This document shows positions 25,136 through 34,518 of a DNA stretch of 64,000 nt, piece by piece (the stretch's first letter is position 1; every line of letters begins with the position of its first letter). Under the pieces are notes generated by a model, which had not been told where the DNA came from, did not search any database, and saw only the letters and a list, made by a program, of their open reading frames with translations. Position numbers and translations under genes: made by a program. This DNA is from Flavobacteriales bacterium UBA5040 (GTDB lineage Bacteria > Bacteroidota > Bacteroidia > Flavobacteriales > Weeksellaceae): positions 1 through 64,000 of the forward strand of contig DIBY01000018.1 in NCBI GenBank assembly GCA_002415135.1. Direction: 5' to 3'.

Positions 25136-25951
25136 ATGAATTGTCGTGGTCAATTGATCGATTTATCGGAACCGAAAATCATGGGTATTCTCAATGTTAC
25201 GCCGGATTCTTTTTCGGATGGCGGACAATTTAACAATGAAAATGATGCACTTCATCAGGTTGAAAAGATGATCAGTGAAGGTGCGTCAATGATTGATATC
25301 GGTGCACAATCAACCAGACCAAAAGCGCAACTTCTTTCAGCAGAGCAAGAAATAAGTAGATTAGGAAGTTTAATTTCCAAAATCAAAAAAGAATTTCCTC
25401 AGATTTTGATTTCTTTAGACAGCTTTTATTCAGAAACAGTACAGTTTGGTTTCGATCAAGGAATCGATCTGGTAAATGATATTTCGGGCGGAATGTTTGA
25501 CTATGAAATGTTTGAGACGGTCGCGAAAACTCAGCTTCCGTACATTTTAATGCATATCAATCCGACTTATGATTCAATGCATGACAAGTTGATCGATGAA
25601 GATGTCATTTTAAAAATGAATTATTATTTTTCTAAAAAGATTCAAAAATTAAGAAATCTCGGAATTAAAGATATTATTCTGGATCCAGGTTTTGGGTTTG
25701 GGAAAACGGTGGAGCAGAATCATCAAGTGATTGAAGAACTCGACATGATCAGTTTTGGAGAATATCCTTTACTGGTCGGTATTTCCCGAAAATCTTTTAT
25801 TTATAAACCTTTAGGGAAATCACCTTTAGATATTGAAACAGAAACGCAGAAACTTCATTTAAAAGTTTTGGAAAAAGGAGCGAAAATTCTCCGTGTTCAT
25901 GATGTTTTAGCAGCGAGGCAAACTATTGATTTGTTTCTGCAAACTCAATAG
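25136..25951 (+). CDS. folP: Dihydropteroate synthase
   Basis: FolP joins p-aminobenzoate to dihydropterin pyrophosphate in folate synthesis and is the target of sulfonamides. From the ATG at 25136 the product starts MNCRGQLIDLSEPK. The catalytic landmarks are MGILNVTPDSFSDGG, IDIGAQSTRP, NDISGG, ILDPGFGFGKT and GISRKSF, so the active site is complete. An upstream ATG at 25091 would add 15 residues, but it lies at or before the predicted transcription start. It is divergent from the DUF1599 operon. Confidence 0.93.
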   Translation: MNCRGQLIDLSEPKIMGILNVTPDSFSDGGQFNNENDALHQVEKMISEGASMIDIGAQSTRPKAQLLSAEQEISRLGSLISKIKKEFPQILISLDSFYSETVQFGFDQGIDLVNDISGGMFDYEMFETVAKTQLPYILMHINPTYDSMHDKLIDEDVILKMNYYFSKKIQKLRNLGIKDIILDPGFGFGKTVEQNHQVIEELDMISFGEYPLLVGISRKSFIYKPLGKSPLDIETETQKLHLKVLEKGAKILRVHDVLAARQTIDLFLQTQ

Positions 25952-26030
25952 TTATTAAAAATGTTTTTTCAGAAAAGTTTTCGGCAAGCTAGATTTTACT
26001 TTTTCAAAACACTTTCAAAAGGTCGATTTT

Positions 26031-26062
26031 GTCAGACTGAGCTTGTCGAAGTTTCATCGAAG
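26031..26062. repeat. Dispersed TELVEV-type repeat
   Basis: GTCAGACTGAGCTTGTCGAA and the following GTTTCATCGAAG belong to a repeat common in Bacteroidota. Spurious translations of it read QTELVEVS. It lies between the convergent folP and DUF5686 transcripts. Only one copy was seen here. Confidence 0.6.
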
Positions 26063-26075
26063 ATTTTGTCGATTA

Positions 26076-26312
26076 TTAATTTAAGCCAGACAATTTCTCA
26101 GCGTATTCTTCAGCAAACTGTTTTCGGTCTTCCTCTAATTTTTCTAAATTATTGGGCAATAGGTAATTAAAAAGAACCTTTTCTTCATCATCTAAAAAGA
26201 TGATTTCTTTCTCCTCTGCATCGATCATCTGAGCGAAAATTTCCCACATCGAAGTGTCTTTCATTTTCAACAATTCAAAAAATGAGCTTGCTTTAATCTG
26301 TATATTTTTCAT
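26076..26312 (-). CDS. Small acidic helical protein of unknown function
   Basis: The 78-residue product is acidic and predicted helical (MWEIFAQMIDAEEKEIIFLDDEEKVLFNYLLP, then a lysine/glutamate-rich C-terminal helix). It lies 2 bases after the stop of the DUF5686 gene on the same strand, so it is probably co-translated. I do not recognise a family. The tight spacing and open frame support it as a real gene. Confidence 0.6.
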   Translation of the reverse strand: MKNIQIKASSFFELLKMKDTSMWEIFAQMIDAEEKEIIFLDDEEKVLFNYLLPNNLEKLEEDRKQFAEEYAEKLSGLN

Positions 26313-26314
26313 TT

Positions 26315-28756
26315 CTAAAATCCTAAAAAATTGAGTTTTAACTGTATTGCGAAATTTTCTTTGAAAGTTGGCGTCGCGTAATATCCAACGCGATAAAAGA
26401 AACCTAAATTAAAGGGACTTCCTAAAAAGTTATTGGCTTCTAATCCGATTTCCTGATAAAAGTGATTCAGTTTTTCAAACTCGAAATCGTGAATTGCCGT
26501 GTTTTTCATGTCGCCGGTAATTCCTCTGTAAACCATATCAAAACTAGAAATCTTCTTTCCAAACGTGCTGAAATAGAATGGAACCCGGTGCGTTAAATAA
26601 TAACCTACAAATTTGTCATTGTAATATTTACCACCTTCCATCGTGGCAAAACCAAGGTAAGAAGTTAGGTTGAAATTTAGTGAGCTTTCGCCATTTCCTA
26701 AACCATTAACTGCAAATTGATTCCAGATAGGCGCGTCACCCGTGACAAAACCTGTATAAACACGAACGCCAGTAACACCGATTTTGGTCTTGAAACTGTG
26801 CTGCATTAAAAAGTCAAATCTGCTGAAATTGAAGTCTCCGCCCAAAGTTTTTATTCCTTGTTCATAATTGAAATAAAATTCCGGATAATTCTGTTCATAA
26901 GTTAATTTCCCAGATGGCGTCATCATCGTTTTAGAATTCGGTGAATATTTCAATGTCAGTTGCGTTGCGAAGTTTTCAAATTTATTGCCGAGATTATTGA
27001 AGTTATAATCAAATTTTGCTTCTTCACGATTTCTTTTTGCAGAAACTCTTAGCGTTAATGCATCTGTTAAATCATTTTCATAAGAGACTTTAAAACCTTC
27101 AAAATGATAAAAATTATCGTTGTTAAGATCAACTCCAGAGTTGTTGATCTGCATTTTAAAGTTCCAGAGATCTTCATTAAATCTACCGGCTGCATCGACA
27201 TCATTATAATATTCAGCTCGGAAAAAGGAGGTTTTTTCTAATGTAGTTTTAATGTCGATTCCAGCGCCATATTTCAAAGCGGCATCTTTAAATCCATAAC
27301 CAATGTAAGCATCAGGAGAAATGTACTTGTTAAATTTCTCATTCATTTTTGCCGCGACCCCAACTCTTATTCCTTCGTATTGATTATATTTTAATAATGA
27401 AAGCGCATCAAAATCAACATTTCCAACTCTGATCTTTCCTTTCAGAAATCCTGTTACAACATTTAGCTTTTGATCAAGATTGTATTTTTTTCCAACGCTG
27501 TCGATCTTGGTGTAAGTCATTTTTTCACGCGTCGTTAGCGAATCGGTTCTATATTCATCAAGAATATCACCATCAGAATTTTTCACAGACATCGAATAGC
27601 CAGCAAAATCTTTTTTCTTCTCTTCAATAGATGTTTTAAAATCAAAATAGTCAGCCATAATGAAAATATAATTTCCAAATTTTTGCTTCAATTTTTCGTC
27701 GGAATCATCTTTATTCTTTTTGTCCGTTTTCTTTTCATTAAAAACGGTTGAACTCGTTTTAATCTTCAAGTTTTCCTTTAAAAGGAACCACTTATTATCG
27801 ATGGGTTTCCAAATACTGGTAATAGAACCTTCGCTTTTTTTCTTGCTGTTGCTCTCGATTTTTTTCAAACCATAAGTATCTGCGTCGACATAGATATAAC
27901 CATTGAATTTTCGCTTCTGAATAGGATTTTTATAATCGGCTTGTCGAAATCTGATGACATAATTTTTTCGACCTTCGATCTCAATACTGTCCGTTAAAAA
28001 GTAACGATAAAGCGTGCGGTTTTCCAATTGAATTTCTTTCGGAATTTTATTTCTGTTCGAACGCAAAGCCAACATTTCATAAACAGGCTCTTTTAAACCC
28101 GCCACACGATTATCTAAAATATTAATCTTTTCGCCGTATTTATTGGAGTATAAAAATTCTGAAGCTCGTTCCCACAGAAATAATTTACTGGTAGTCATCA
28201 GTTTCATCACATTCAAACTTTCGATAGAATCTTTCTTTTTTTCCGCAGATTGCACCGCTTTTGGAAGTAAACTCAATGAATCTAAACGGTGATTCAAATA
28301 TTGATTGTATTGTTTAATACTATCTTCATCGAAATCGAAAGAAATTTTCTCGTAGGATTTAAAAGAATAAGAATCTAAACTGTATGGTGAATTATCTTTA
28401 AAACGATCATTCACTTTTTGTAAAATAGCCAAAGCGAGGGGATCACTTTTATCCGAAATGATCACACCTTCAATTGATTGCGTTTTAGGATCAGTTTGAG
28501 CCAGACTCAATTCCATCACTTTGTCAACAACTACTTCATCATCATAGTAACCAGCAGCTTTAACATCAACTTTATCACATTTTGTTTTGAAGGTTAAAGT
28601 TCCGGCAGCATTGGTTTGACCCAAAAGTTTTCCGTTGCAAAGAACAGATGCATTAGGAATTGGAGTTCTTTCTCCTGTTTTTATAACGGTGATTTTTGAC
28701 TGACCAAAAGCAAAAAGGCCAAGAAATAAGAAGACAATCGAAATGTGTTTTTTCAT
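26315..28756 (-). CDS. DUF5686 outer-membrane protein with carboxypeptidase-regulatory-like domain
   Basis: From the ATG at 28756 the product is 813 residues. It has a signal peptide (ending FAFGQ), a carboxypeptidase-D-regulatory-like beta-sandwich (about residues 20-95, PIPNASVLCNGKLLGQTNAAG), and a DUF5686 region that ends in an outer-membrane barrel with many aromatic strands (last residues LKLNFLGF, C-terminal Phe). This is the usual Bacteroidota architecture. The cargo is unknown. A TACTTTTG element sits only 7 bases before the start codon, so the transcript may have almost no leader. Confidence 0.85.
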   Translation of the reverse strand: MKKHISIVFLFLGLFAFGQSKITVIKTGERTPIPNASVLCNGKLLGQTNAAGTLTFKTKCDKVDVKAAGYYDDEVVVDKVMELSLAQTDPKTQSIEGVIISDKSDPLALAILQKVNDRFKDNSPYSLDSYSFKSYEKISFDFDEDSIKQYNQYLNHRLDSLSLLPKAVQSAEKKKDSIESLNVMKLMTTSKLFLWERASEFLYSNKYGEKINILDNRVAGLKEPVYEMLALRSNRNKIPKEIQLENRTLYRYFLTDSIEIEGRKNYVIRFRQADYKNPIQKRKFNGYIYVDADTYGLKKIESNSKKKSEGSITSIWKPIDNKWFLLKENLKIKTSSTVFNEKKTDKKNKDDSDEKLKQKFGNYIFIMADYFDFKTSIEEKKKDFAGYSMSVKNSDGDILDEYRTDSLTTREKMTYTKIDSVGKKYNLDQKLNVVTGFLKGKIRVGNVDFDALSLLKYNQYEGIRVGVAAKMNEKFNKYISPDAYIGYGFKDAALKYGAGIDIKTTLEKTSFFRAEYYNDVDAAGRFNEDLWNFKMQINNSGVDLNNDNFYHFEGFKVSYENDLTDALTLRVSAKRNREEAKFDYNFNNLGNKFENFATQLTLKYSPNSKTMMTPSGKLTYEQNYPEFYFNYEQGIKTLGGDFNFSRFDFLMQHSFKTKIGVTGVRVYTGFVTGDAPIWNQFAVNGLGNGESSLNFNLTSYLGFATMEGGKYYNDKFVGYYLTHRVPFYFSTFGKKISSFDMVYRGITGDMKNTAIHDFEFEKLNHFYQEIGLEANNFLGSPFNLGFFYRVGYYATPTFKENFAIQLKLNFLGF

Positions 28757-28762
28757 AGAAAA

Positions 28763-28770
28763 CAAAAGTA
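28763..28770 (-). promoter_or_regulatory. Possible -7 element of the DUF5686 gene
   Basis: TACTTTTG on the minus strand lies 7 bases before the ATG at 28756. If used, the mRNA would be nearly leaderless. Confidence 0.35.
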
Positions 28771-28890
28771 TTCAAAAAAATCAAAGATTCAGCGTTAGAT
28801 ATCATTTAGTTACTGTTTTCTGCATTAAATTTCGGTCATAGCTTTTAGCAATAACATCGTTTAAAATGAAATAATTTGTACTTTAGTTCA

Positions 28891-29592
28891 ATGAAAAAAA
28901 TCTTTATTCTTGGAATTATTTTACTGAATGTTTCTGTTTTCTCCCAAACCAAAGGATTGACCGATGACGGGAAAGAAGTGTTGTTGTTTGACAATGGAAC
29001 CTGGAAGTTTGTGAATGAAAGTGACGCGAAAAGTTTAGAAACCATTTCTACCAATGATTTTCTTTTTAAGAAAAGTAAAGATGCGGGCTTTTTGATGAGA
29101 AGTAAAAAATTAGACATGGGCCTTTATTTCAATCCTCCTGAATGGAAAGTTTCACCCGAAAAAGTGAGTCCATATGTGGAGTATATGTTCCGCGCCAATA
29201 CCGAAGATCAAATTATTGGTTTTCTGATCACGGAAAAAGTACAAGTTCCGACCTTGAAAAATCTAAGAGATATTTTATTGATCGGTGTTCAGAAAAATGC
29301 TGATTTTTTCCGCTTAAAAGAATCTGAATACCGTACAGTAAACGGTTTGAAAGTTTTATATATCCGGTACATTGCCAATACGAAAGGTTTAGATTTCGAA
29401 TACGCAGGCAATTATTATCTGAATGATCTGGGATATTGTGGCGTCGTCGCATTTTCTCCGCAAAACAGCTTTGAAAAAAACTCTGTTAAAATTCATGAAT
29501 TCTTAAACGGAATCTCTAGTGCAAAAAAAGATGAACGTACGGAAGCTATTCAATATTCAGCGCCGCCACCTCCGATGAAATCTAAGAAATAA
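28891..29592 (+). CDS. Secreted protein of unknown function
   Basis: From the ATG at 28891 the product is 233 residues with a clear signal peptide (MKKIFILGIILLNVSVFSQ). The mature protein begins with a short DGKEVLLFDNGTWKF strand pair of the type seen in DUF3157-like periplasmic proteins. The remainder is a mixed alpha/beta domain without recognised catalytic residues, ending in a proline-rich tail (SAPPPPMKSKK). It is convergent with recG, with only 3 bases between the stops. Confidence 0.72.
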   Translation: MKKIFILGIILLNVSVFSQTKGLTDDGKEVLLFDNGTWKFVNESDAKSLETISTNDFLFKKSKDAGFLMRSKKLDMGLYFNPPEWKVSPEKVSPYVEYMFRANTEDQIIGFLITEKVQVPTLKNLRDILLIGVQKNADFFRLKESEYRTVNGLKVLYIRYIANTKGLDFEYAGNYYLNDLGYCGVVAFSPQNSFEKNSVKIHEFLNGISSAKKDERTEAIQYSAPPPPMKSKK

Positions 29593-29595
29593 GAG

Positions 29596-31686
29596 CTAGG
29601 AGATTCTTCCCCATTTATTTTTGCCTTTGTATTGCTTGGCGTAATAGGTTCGCAACTCAAAATTGTCAGGATGCTCTAAATGTGGATCGTTTTCAAGTAA
29701 TTTTTCTACGGTTCCTTTGGCGACTTTAATTATTTTTCCATCAGCAATGAGATCTAATTTTTTAAAATCAACCACGCCACTTTGTTGGGTTCCCAGAATA
29801 TCTCCGGGACCGCGAAGTTTCATATCGACTTCTGAAATTTTAAAACCGTCGTTGGTTTCGACCATGGTTTTCATTCGCGTTCGGCTGTCACTGGAAAGTT
29901 TATCGGATGTTACCAGAATGCAATAGCTCTGTTCGGCACCACGGCCAACTCGTCCACGAAGTTGATGAAGTTGTGACAACCCAAATCGTTCGGCACTTTC
30001 AATGATCATAACTGAAGCATTCGGAACGTTTACGCCAACTTCTATAACGGTAGTGGCAACCATAATATGGGCTTTTCCGGAAGCGAAATATTGCATTGCT
30101 GCTTCTTTCTCAGCAGGTTTCATTCTACCGTGCAGCATGGTCACATTGAAACCTTCGTAAAATTCTAAAATATGGTCAAAATTTTCGAGTAGGTTTTTGT
30201 AATCTAAAGTTTCTGATTCTTCAATTAAAGGATAAACGAAATAAATCTGTCGGCCTTTTTCAATTTCTTCTTTTGCAAATCTGAAAATTGTTAACCGGTC
30301 TTTTTCACGCCGGTGAGCAGTGATAATTGCTTTCCGTCCCACAGGTAATTCATCGATTACCGAAACGTCTAAATCGCTGTAGAAACTCATGGCCAAAGTC
30401 CGTGGAATCGGTGTTGCAGTCATGACGAGAATGTGTGGAGCTATTTTATTCTTCGCCCATAATTTGGCTCTTTGAGCAACGCCAAAACGATGTTGTTCGT
30501 CAATAATCGCGAGTCCTAAATTTTTAAATTGTACAATATCTTCTAAAACGGCGTGCGTTCCGATCAAAATAGAAAGTTCACCTGAAAGAAGTTCCTGATG
30601 AATAATTTTTCGATCTGAAGTTTTGGTAGAACCCGTTAACAATCGGACTTTAATATTTGTTTGTGCTAAAAGTTCCTGAATAGAATTAAAATGCTGTTGC
30701 GCTAATATTTCAGTTGGTGCCATTAGACAACTTTGAAAATCGTTATCAAGCGCTATTAACATTGACAAAAGGGCAACCATCGTTTTTCCCGAACCTACAT
30801 CACCTTGAAGCAGCCGATTCATCTGAATCGGTTTTTTCATATCGGTGCGAATTTCCTTTAAAACTCTTTTCTGAGCATTGGTCAGTTCAAACGGAATATA
30901 ATTGTTGTAAAACTGATTAAAATTTTCGCTGATTTTAGGAAATGGATTGCCGACTACGGAGGCTTTGTGATGTTGCTTCTTCAAACCATAACCTAATTGA
31001 AAGAAAAAGGCTTCTTCGAACTTGACACGGTTTTCAGAATGTTGAAAATGAACCAGATCTTTAGGAAAATGAATATTGTATAAAGCAGGAATTCTGCCGA
31101 TTAAATTTAAACTTTTCATTAAAGAATCAGGAAGGTTTTCTGAAACTAAATTGGGTAAGTTTTTAACAATATCTGCAGTTATCGTTTGAAAGAACTTGTT
31201 GTTGAGTCCACGTTTTGCCAGTTTTTCAGTTCCAGGATAAATGGGTAAAAGTGTTCCGTACAGCGCTTTCTTTTCATCAACTTCAATTTCGGGATGCGGC
31301 ATTGAAAATAATCCATTGAATTCATTGATCTTACCGAAGACGAAAATTTCCTGGTTTAAAGGAATTTGCTCTTTCATCCACTTTGAATACCGGAACCAAA
31401 CCAGTTCCAGCGTTCCCGAATCATCCCGGAATTTAGCGGTTAATCTCTTCTGACCTTTTCCATAAGCCACTTCTTGGATATCGGTTATTCTTCCTTTCAA
31501 CTGAATTTCAGCCTCAAGATCTCCTTTTAAATTTCCGATTTTATGAACAATACTTTTATCAATATACCGCAAAGGGTAGAAGGTCAGAAAATCTTCCACG
31601 GTTGTAAATCCTAAAACATTTTTAATGAATTTGGCGCGTTCGGGACCGATTCCCTTCAAAAATTCAATGGAAGTTTCTAAAGTCAA
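29596..31686 (-). CDS. recG: ATP-dependent DNA helicase RecG
   Basis: RecG remodels stalled forks and Holliday junctions. The product has a wedge/OB domain (about residues 45-150), the helicase motifs LQGDVGSGKTMV, DEQHRFG, ATPIPRTLAM and QLRGRVGRG, and a normal C-terminus. No in-frame ATG is near the N-terminus. A TTG at 31684-31686 gives an N-terminus M-TLETSIEFLKGIGP like that of relatives. A further TTG at 31749 would add 21 residues, but it lies inside the hairpin terminator of the upstream thioredoxin gene, so the shorter form is preferred. Confidence 0.92.
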   Translation of the reverse strand: MTLETSIEFLKGIGPERAKFIKNVLGFTTVEDFLTFYPLRYIDKSIVHKIGNLKGDLEAEIQLKGRITDIQEVAYGKGQKRLTAKFRDDSGTLELVWFRYSKWMKEQIPLNQEIFVFGKINEFNGLFSMPHPEIEVDEKKALYGTLLPIYPGTEKLAKRGLNNKFFQTITADIVKNLPNLVSENLPDSLMKSLNLIGRIPALYNIHFPKDLVHFQHSENRVKFEEAFFFQLGYGLKKQHHKASVVGNPFPKISENFNQFYNNYIPFELTNAQKRVLKEIRTDMKKPIQMNRLLQGDVGSGKTMVALLSMLIALDNDFQSCLMAPTEILAQQHFNSIQELLAQTNIKVRLLTGSTKTSDRKIIHQELLSGELSILIGTHAVLEDIVQFKNLGLAIIDEQHRFGVAQRAKLWAKNKIAPHILVMTATPIPRTLAMSFYSDLDVSVIDELPVGRKAIITAHRREKDRLTIFRFAKEEIEKGRQIYFVYPLIEESETLDYKNLLENFDHILEFYEGFNVTMLHGRMKPAEKEAAMQYFASGKAHIMVATTVIEVGVNVPNASVMIIESAERFGLSQLHQLRGRVGRGAEQSYCILVTSDKLSSDSRTRMKTMVETNDGFKISEVDMKLRGPGDILGTQQSGVVDFKKLDLIADGKIIKVAKGTVEKLLENDPHLEHPDNFELRTYYAKQYKGKNKWGRIS

Positions 31687-31735
31687 AAGTGATTGATCAG
31701 AGGTTTCATGAGAAAGAGCGAATTTCGTTAAAATA

Positions 31736-31768
31736 AAAAAGACTTCCAAAATTTAATTGAAAGTCTTT
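31736..31768 (-). terminator. Terminator of the secreted thioredoxin gene
   Basis: On the minus strand AAAGACTT (31768-31761) pairs with AAGTCTTT (31745-31738), followed by a T-rich tract. It separates the thioredoxin gene from recG. Confidence 0.7.
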
Positions 31769-31793
31769 GATTTTTGTAGTTGAAACCGAATTA

Positions 31794-32327
31794 TTAATCT
31801 TTAATGCTGGACCTAAATTTCTTCTGATAGCTTTCCCAACCTTCACGCGTATTGATTTTCTTGTACTCGTTAGCGGCAATGAAAGGAATGTAAGGTTCTA
31901 ATTCTTTTGCGGTCAAAGCTCCTTGAAGAATCGTTATTGGATTTCCACTTTCGTCTAGGAAAACAGCTGATGGAATCGCATTAACATTCATATATTTCGT
32001 AAAATCGTGCATTGAATTTTTTTTCTTTCCCGCAGCAAAATCTGAATTGGTAAATGTTCTGCCAAATACCGTAACATTTTCTTGCCCTTCTGCATTAAAT
32101 TTTACGGGATAATAGTTGTCATTTAGATAAGCAGCAATCATCGGTTGGTTGTAGGTGTTTTTGTCCATCACCTTGCACGGAGCACACCAATCGGTGTAGA
32201 AGTTGATCAATATTTTTTTCGGAACTGTTTTTTGAGCTTCAATCGCTTGCTCCAAATTCATCCAGTTGACTTGCGACGAAGCCAGAAAGGTTATGAACAG
32301 CGAAAATAAAAGAGTAATTTTTTTCAT
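31794..32327 (-). CDS. Secreted thioredoxin-like protein
   Basis: The 177-residue product has a signal peptide (about 1-19, ending ASSQ) and a thioredoxin fold with the redox motif WCAPCK (Cys48 and Cys51). The AIPSAVFLDESGNP segment carries the cis-proline. This is the DsbD-gamma/thioredoxin_7-like periplasmic type, likely a disulfide reductase or isomerase for envelope proteins. Both cysteines are present. It stands between recG and the POT cluster with its own terminator. Confidence 0.9.
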   Translation of the reverse strand: MKKITLLFSLFITFLASSQVNWMNLEQAIEAQKTVPKKILINFYTDWCAPCKVMDKNTYNQPMIAAYLNDNYYPVKFNAEGQENVTVFGRTFTNSDFAAGKKKNSMHDFTKYMNVNAIPSAVFLDESGNPITILQGALTAKELEPYIPFIAANEYKKINTREGWESYQKKFRSSIKD

Positions 32328-32364
32328 CTTACGTTTGATGGCTAAAGTCGTACCAAGTTAAAGA

Positions 32365-33876
32365 TTATCTAACTTCTTGCATCAATTTTTTAACTAACGG
32401 TGAAATTATTATTAGAACAATCCCAGCAATCACCGCGTACAAACCTAAATCTTTATAGCCTGAAGTATAAGCCTGCAATTTTTCTATGTTCGAAGCGCCC
32501 TTACGTGCTGTCGCCATATTAGCGCCAATAAGTCCGGCCACATATTGTCCATAAGCAGAAGCTAGAAACCACATTCCCATCATCATTCCCTGTAACTTCT
32601 GGGTAGAAAGTTTCGTCATGATCGATAGTCCGATTGGTGACAGGCACATTTCTCCAAGGGTGATAATGAATAAGGCGATGGTAAACAAACTTAGAGAGGT
32701 AACACCAGCTACATTTGCGAAAAATTTAGTTGCATAAATCGCATAAAAACCAAGACCCAGAAATACGAAACCTAAACCAAATTTAATAATCGTGTTGGGT
32801 TCTAATTTCTTTTTGCTTAACCAAATCCAAAGCAAACCAATTGGTACCGCAACCAGTAAAATAAAGAACGCACCTCCAGAATTATTAACACCGTTTGGAT
32901 CTAAGCCGAGCAAGTCATTATTTAAATTGTGAGCAGCGAAAATACTTAGGGAGCCGCCACTTTGCTCATAAATTCCCCAAAATACAATTGAGAAAAGGAT
33001 GAAAATCAGGGCTGCAAAAAGTTTATTTCTTTCTGGCTTATTGACTTTAGACATTTCATAAAATAAATAAATCAGTGTTAGTGGACCGACAACGTACATG
33101 AAATAATCGGTGTATTCTGTTTTGGCAACCATCACCATGATCATCGGAATGAAAATCAGAGATAGCGCGTAAACAGCGTATTCTTTCCATTTTTCCATGT
33201 CGACTTCTTCGCCAGTCTTTAATGTTTTTTTAGGCTGAAGTCCGATTGGACCTAAACTTCTTTGCGTAAACACAAAATTAATTAAACTGATCACCATTAC
33301 AACTGCAGCTAAACCAAAAGCAACATTCCAGTGCAATCCTTCTGGGATCAAATGCGAAAGTAACTCGCCTTTTCCGATAGCGATACAAAGATATCCACCG
33401 AGTAAAGCACCTAAATTAATTCCGGCATAGAAGAGGGAGAAACCTGCGTCTGTACGGTTATCACCTTTTTTATATAGCTTTCCAACCATAGTGGAAATAT
33501 TAGGTTTAAAGAAACCTGTTCCTACAACGGTAAAAGAAATCCCGATGAAAAAGTAATCATGCGGATTCGCTGCTAAGATCATACTTCCGATGATCATTAG
33601 AAATCCACCCCAGAATAAAGATTTGCGGAAACCTAAAATTTTATCTGCGAACAATCCTCCCACAAAAGTAAATGCGTAGACAAAAGCTTGCGTAGCTCCA
33701 TATTGAAGATTGGCTTCTTTCTCCGCGAGATTTAATTGTGAAATCATAAAGAAGACCAGCATTCCGCGCATTCCGTAGAAACAAAAACGTTCCCACATTT
33801 CCGAGAAAAAGAGGGACCAAATCTGTTTCGGATATTTACCTTTAAAATCCTGAATTTGTTCGAGTGTAAGGTTCAT
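32365..33876 (-). CDS. POT family proton-dependent peptide transporter (copy 1)
   Basis: The 503-residue inner-membrane protein belongs to the POT/PTR2 family, which imports di- and tripeptides with protons. It has the family ExxERFxYYG-type motif as EMWERFCFYGMRG near residues 26-38, and a GADK-type loop (LFADKILGFRKS). The GTGFFKPNIS segment and about 14 hydrophobic segments follow. It is one of four POT genes on this strand. In this copy the conserved Phe-Tyr of the ERFSYYG motif reads FCFYG. It lies downstream of the IS3 element at 34030-35418. Confidence 0.9.
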   Translation of the reverse strand: MNLTLEQIQDFKGKYPKQIWSLFFSEMWERFCFYGMRGMLVFFMISQLNLAEKEANLQYGATQAFVYAFTFVGGLFADKILGFRKSLFWGGFLMIIGSMILAANPHDYFFIGISFTVVGTGFFKPNISTMVGKLYKKGDNRTDAGFSLFYAGINLGALLGGYLCIAIGKGELLSHLIPEGLHWNVAFGLAAVVMVISLINFVFTQRSLGPIGLQPKKTLKTGEEVDMEKWKEYAVYALSLIFIPMIMVMVAKTEYTDYFMYVVGPLTLIYLFYEMSKVNKPERNKLFAALIFILFSIVFWGIYEQSGGSLSIFAAHNLNNDLLGLDPNGVNNSGGAFFILLVAVPIGLLWIWLSKKKLEPNTIIKFGLGFVFLGLGFYAIYATKFFANVAGVTSLSLFTIALFIITLGEMCLSPIGLSIMTKLSTQKLQGMMMGMWFLASAYGQYVAGLIGANMATARKGASNIEKLQAYTSGYKDLGLYAVIAGIVLIIISPLVKKLMQEVR

Positions 33877-33986
33877 AAGTACTGAGTAATTAGCAATGAA
33901 TAATTTGAAGTGCTGAACAAATATTTATAATTAACATTTCATAGAAGAAAAATCAGCATTTATAAATTTTGGACAAACGAAAATAG

Positions 33987-34015
33987 AAAAAACCACCGAG
34001 TTATCGATGGTTTTT
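33987..34015. terminator. Hairpin terminator, probably once that of POT copy 2
   Basis: AAAACCACCGA (33989-33999) pairs with TCGATGGTTTT (34004-34014) with one mismatch, with T-runs on both strands. A very similar hairpin (CCACCGA/TCGGTGG) stands right behind POT copy 3 at 37008-37036. This one now lies on the far side of the IS element from POT copy 2. Confidence 0.75.
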
Positions 34016-34069
34016 GTGATTTTATTTAATGTCTAGTCCTGAAATAGCGATACACAAAAAAGAATCGTT

Positions 34070-34504
34070 ATGAAAGAACATTTAGAAACGCTTTATACAA
34101 AGCGCACCCAGAAAGATTACAGTTTGAGTTTAAAACTTCAAATCGTAAAAGAAATTGAATCTGGAGAGGAATCGACGCATTCAGCTTGCCGAAAATATGG
34201 TATCCAGGCAAGAAGCACCATCGTTTCTTGGCTCAGAAAATATGGTAACTTTGATTGGGAAAACCAAACACCTAGTAATATGGCAAAGACACCAGAACAA
34301 CGCATTATGGAATTGGAAGCCGAAGTTAATGTGCTGAAAAAACAGAAAAAATTTTTAGAAAGACAGGCTTATGTTGCCGATAAAAAGGCAATATTTTTCG
34401 ATATGATGATTAATCTGGCGGAGAGCGAATATAAGATTGATATCAGAAAAAATTTACCACCCGAACAATCGATTACTTCCGCAGAACAGAAAAAGAAACT
34501 TTAG
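34070..34504 (+). CDS. IS3-family transposase OrfA
   Basis: The 144-residue product has an N-terminal helix-turn-helix (KIVKEIESGEESTHSACRKYG, SWLRKYG) that recognises the element ends, and a coiled-coil leucine-zipper-like C-terminal part (RIMELEAEVNVLKKQKKFLE). Near its end GAAAAAG (34489-34495) offers a slippery site for -1 frameshifting into orfB, whose frame is open upstream of its nominal start. Confidence 0.9.
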   Translation: MKEHLETLYTKRTQKDYSLSLKLQIVKEIESGEESTHSACRKYGIQARSTIVSWLRKYGNFDWENQTPSNMAKTPEQRIMELEAEVNVLKKQKKFLERQAYVADKKAIFFDMMINLAESEYKIDIRKNLPPEQSITSAEQKKKL

Positions 34505-34518
34505 TTTTTACCTGTGGA

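Noticed and set aside
25961..26170. A 69-codon open frame containing QTELVEVS
   Set aside because: This is the well-known translation of a dispersed repeat and overlaps the gene at 26076-26312 on the other strand.
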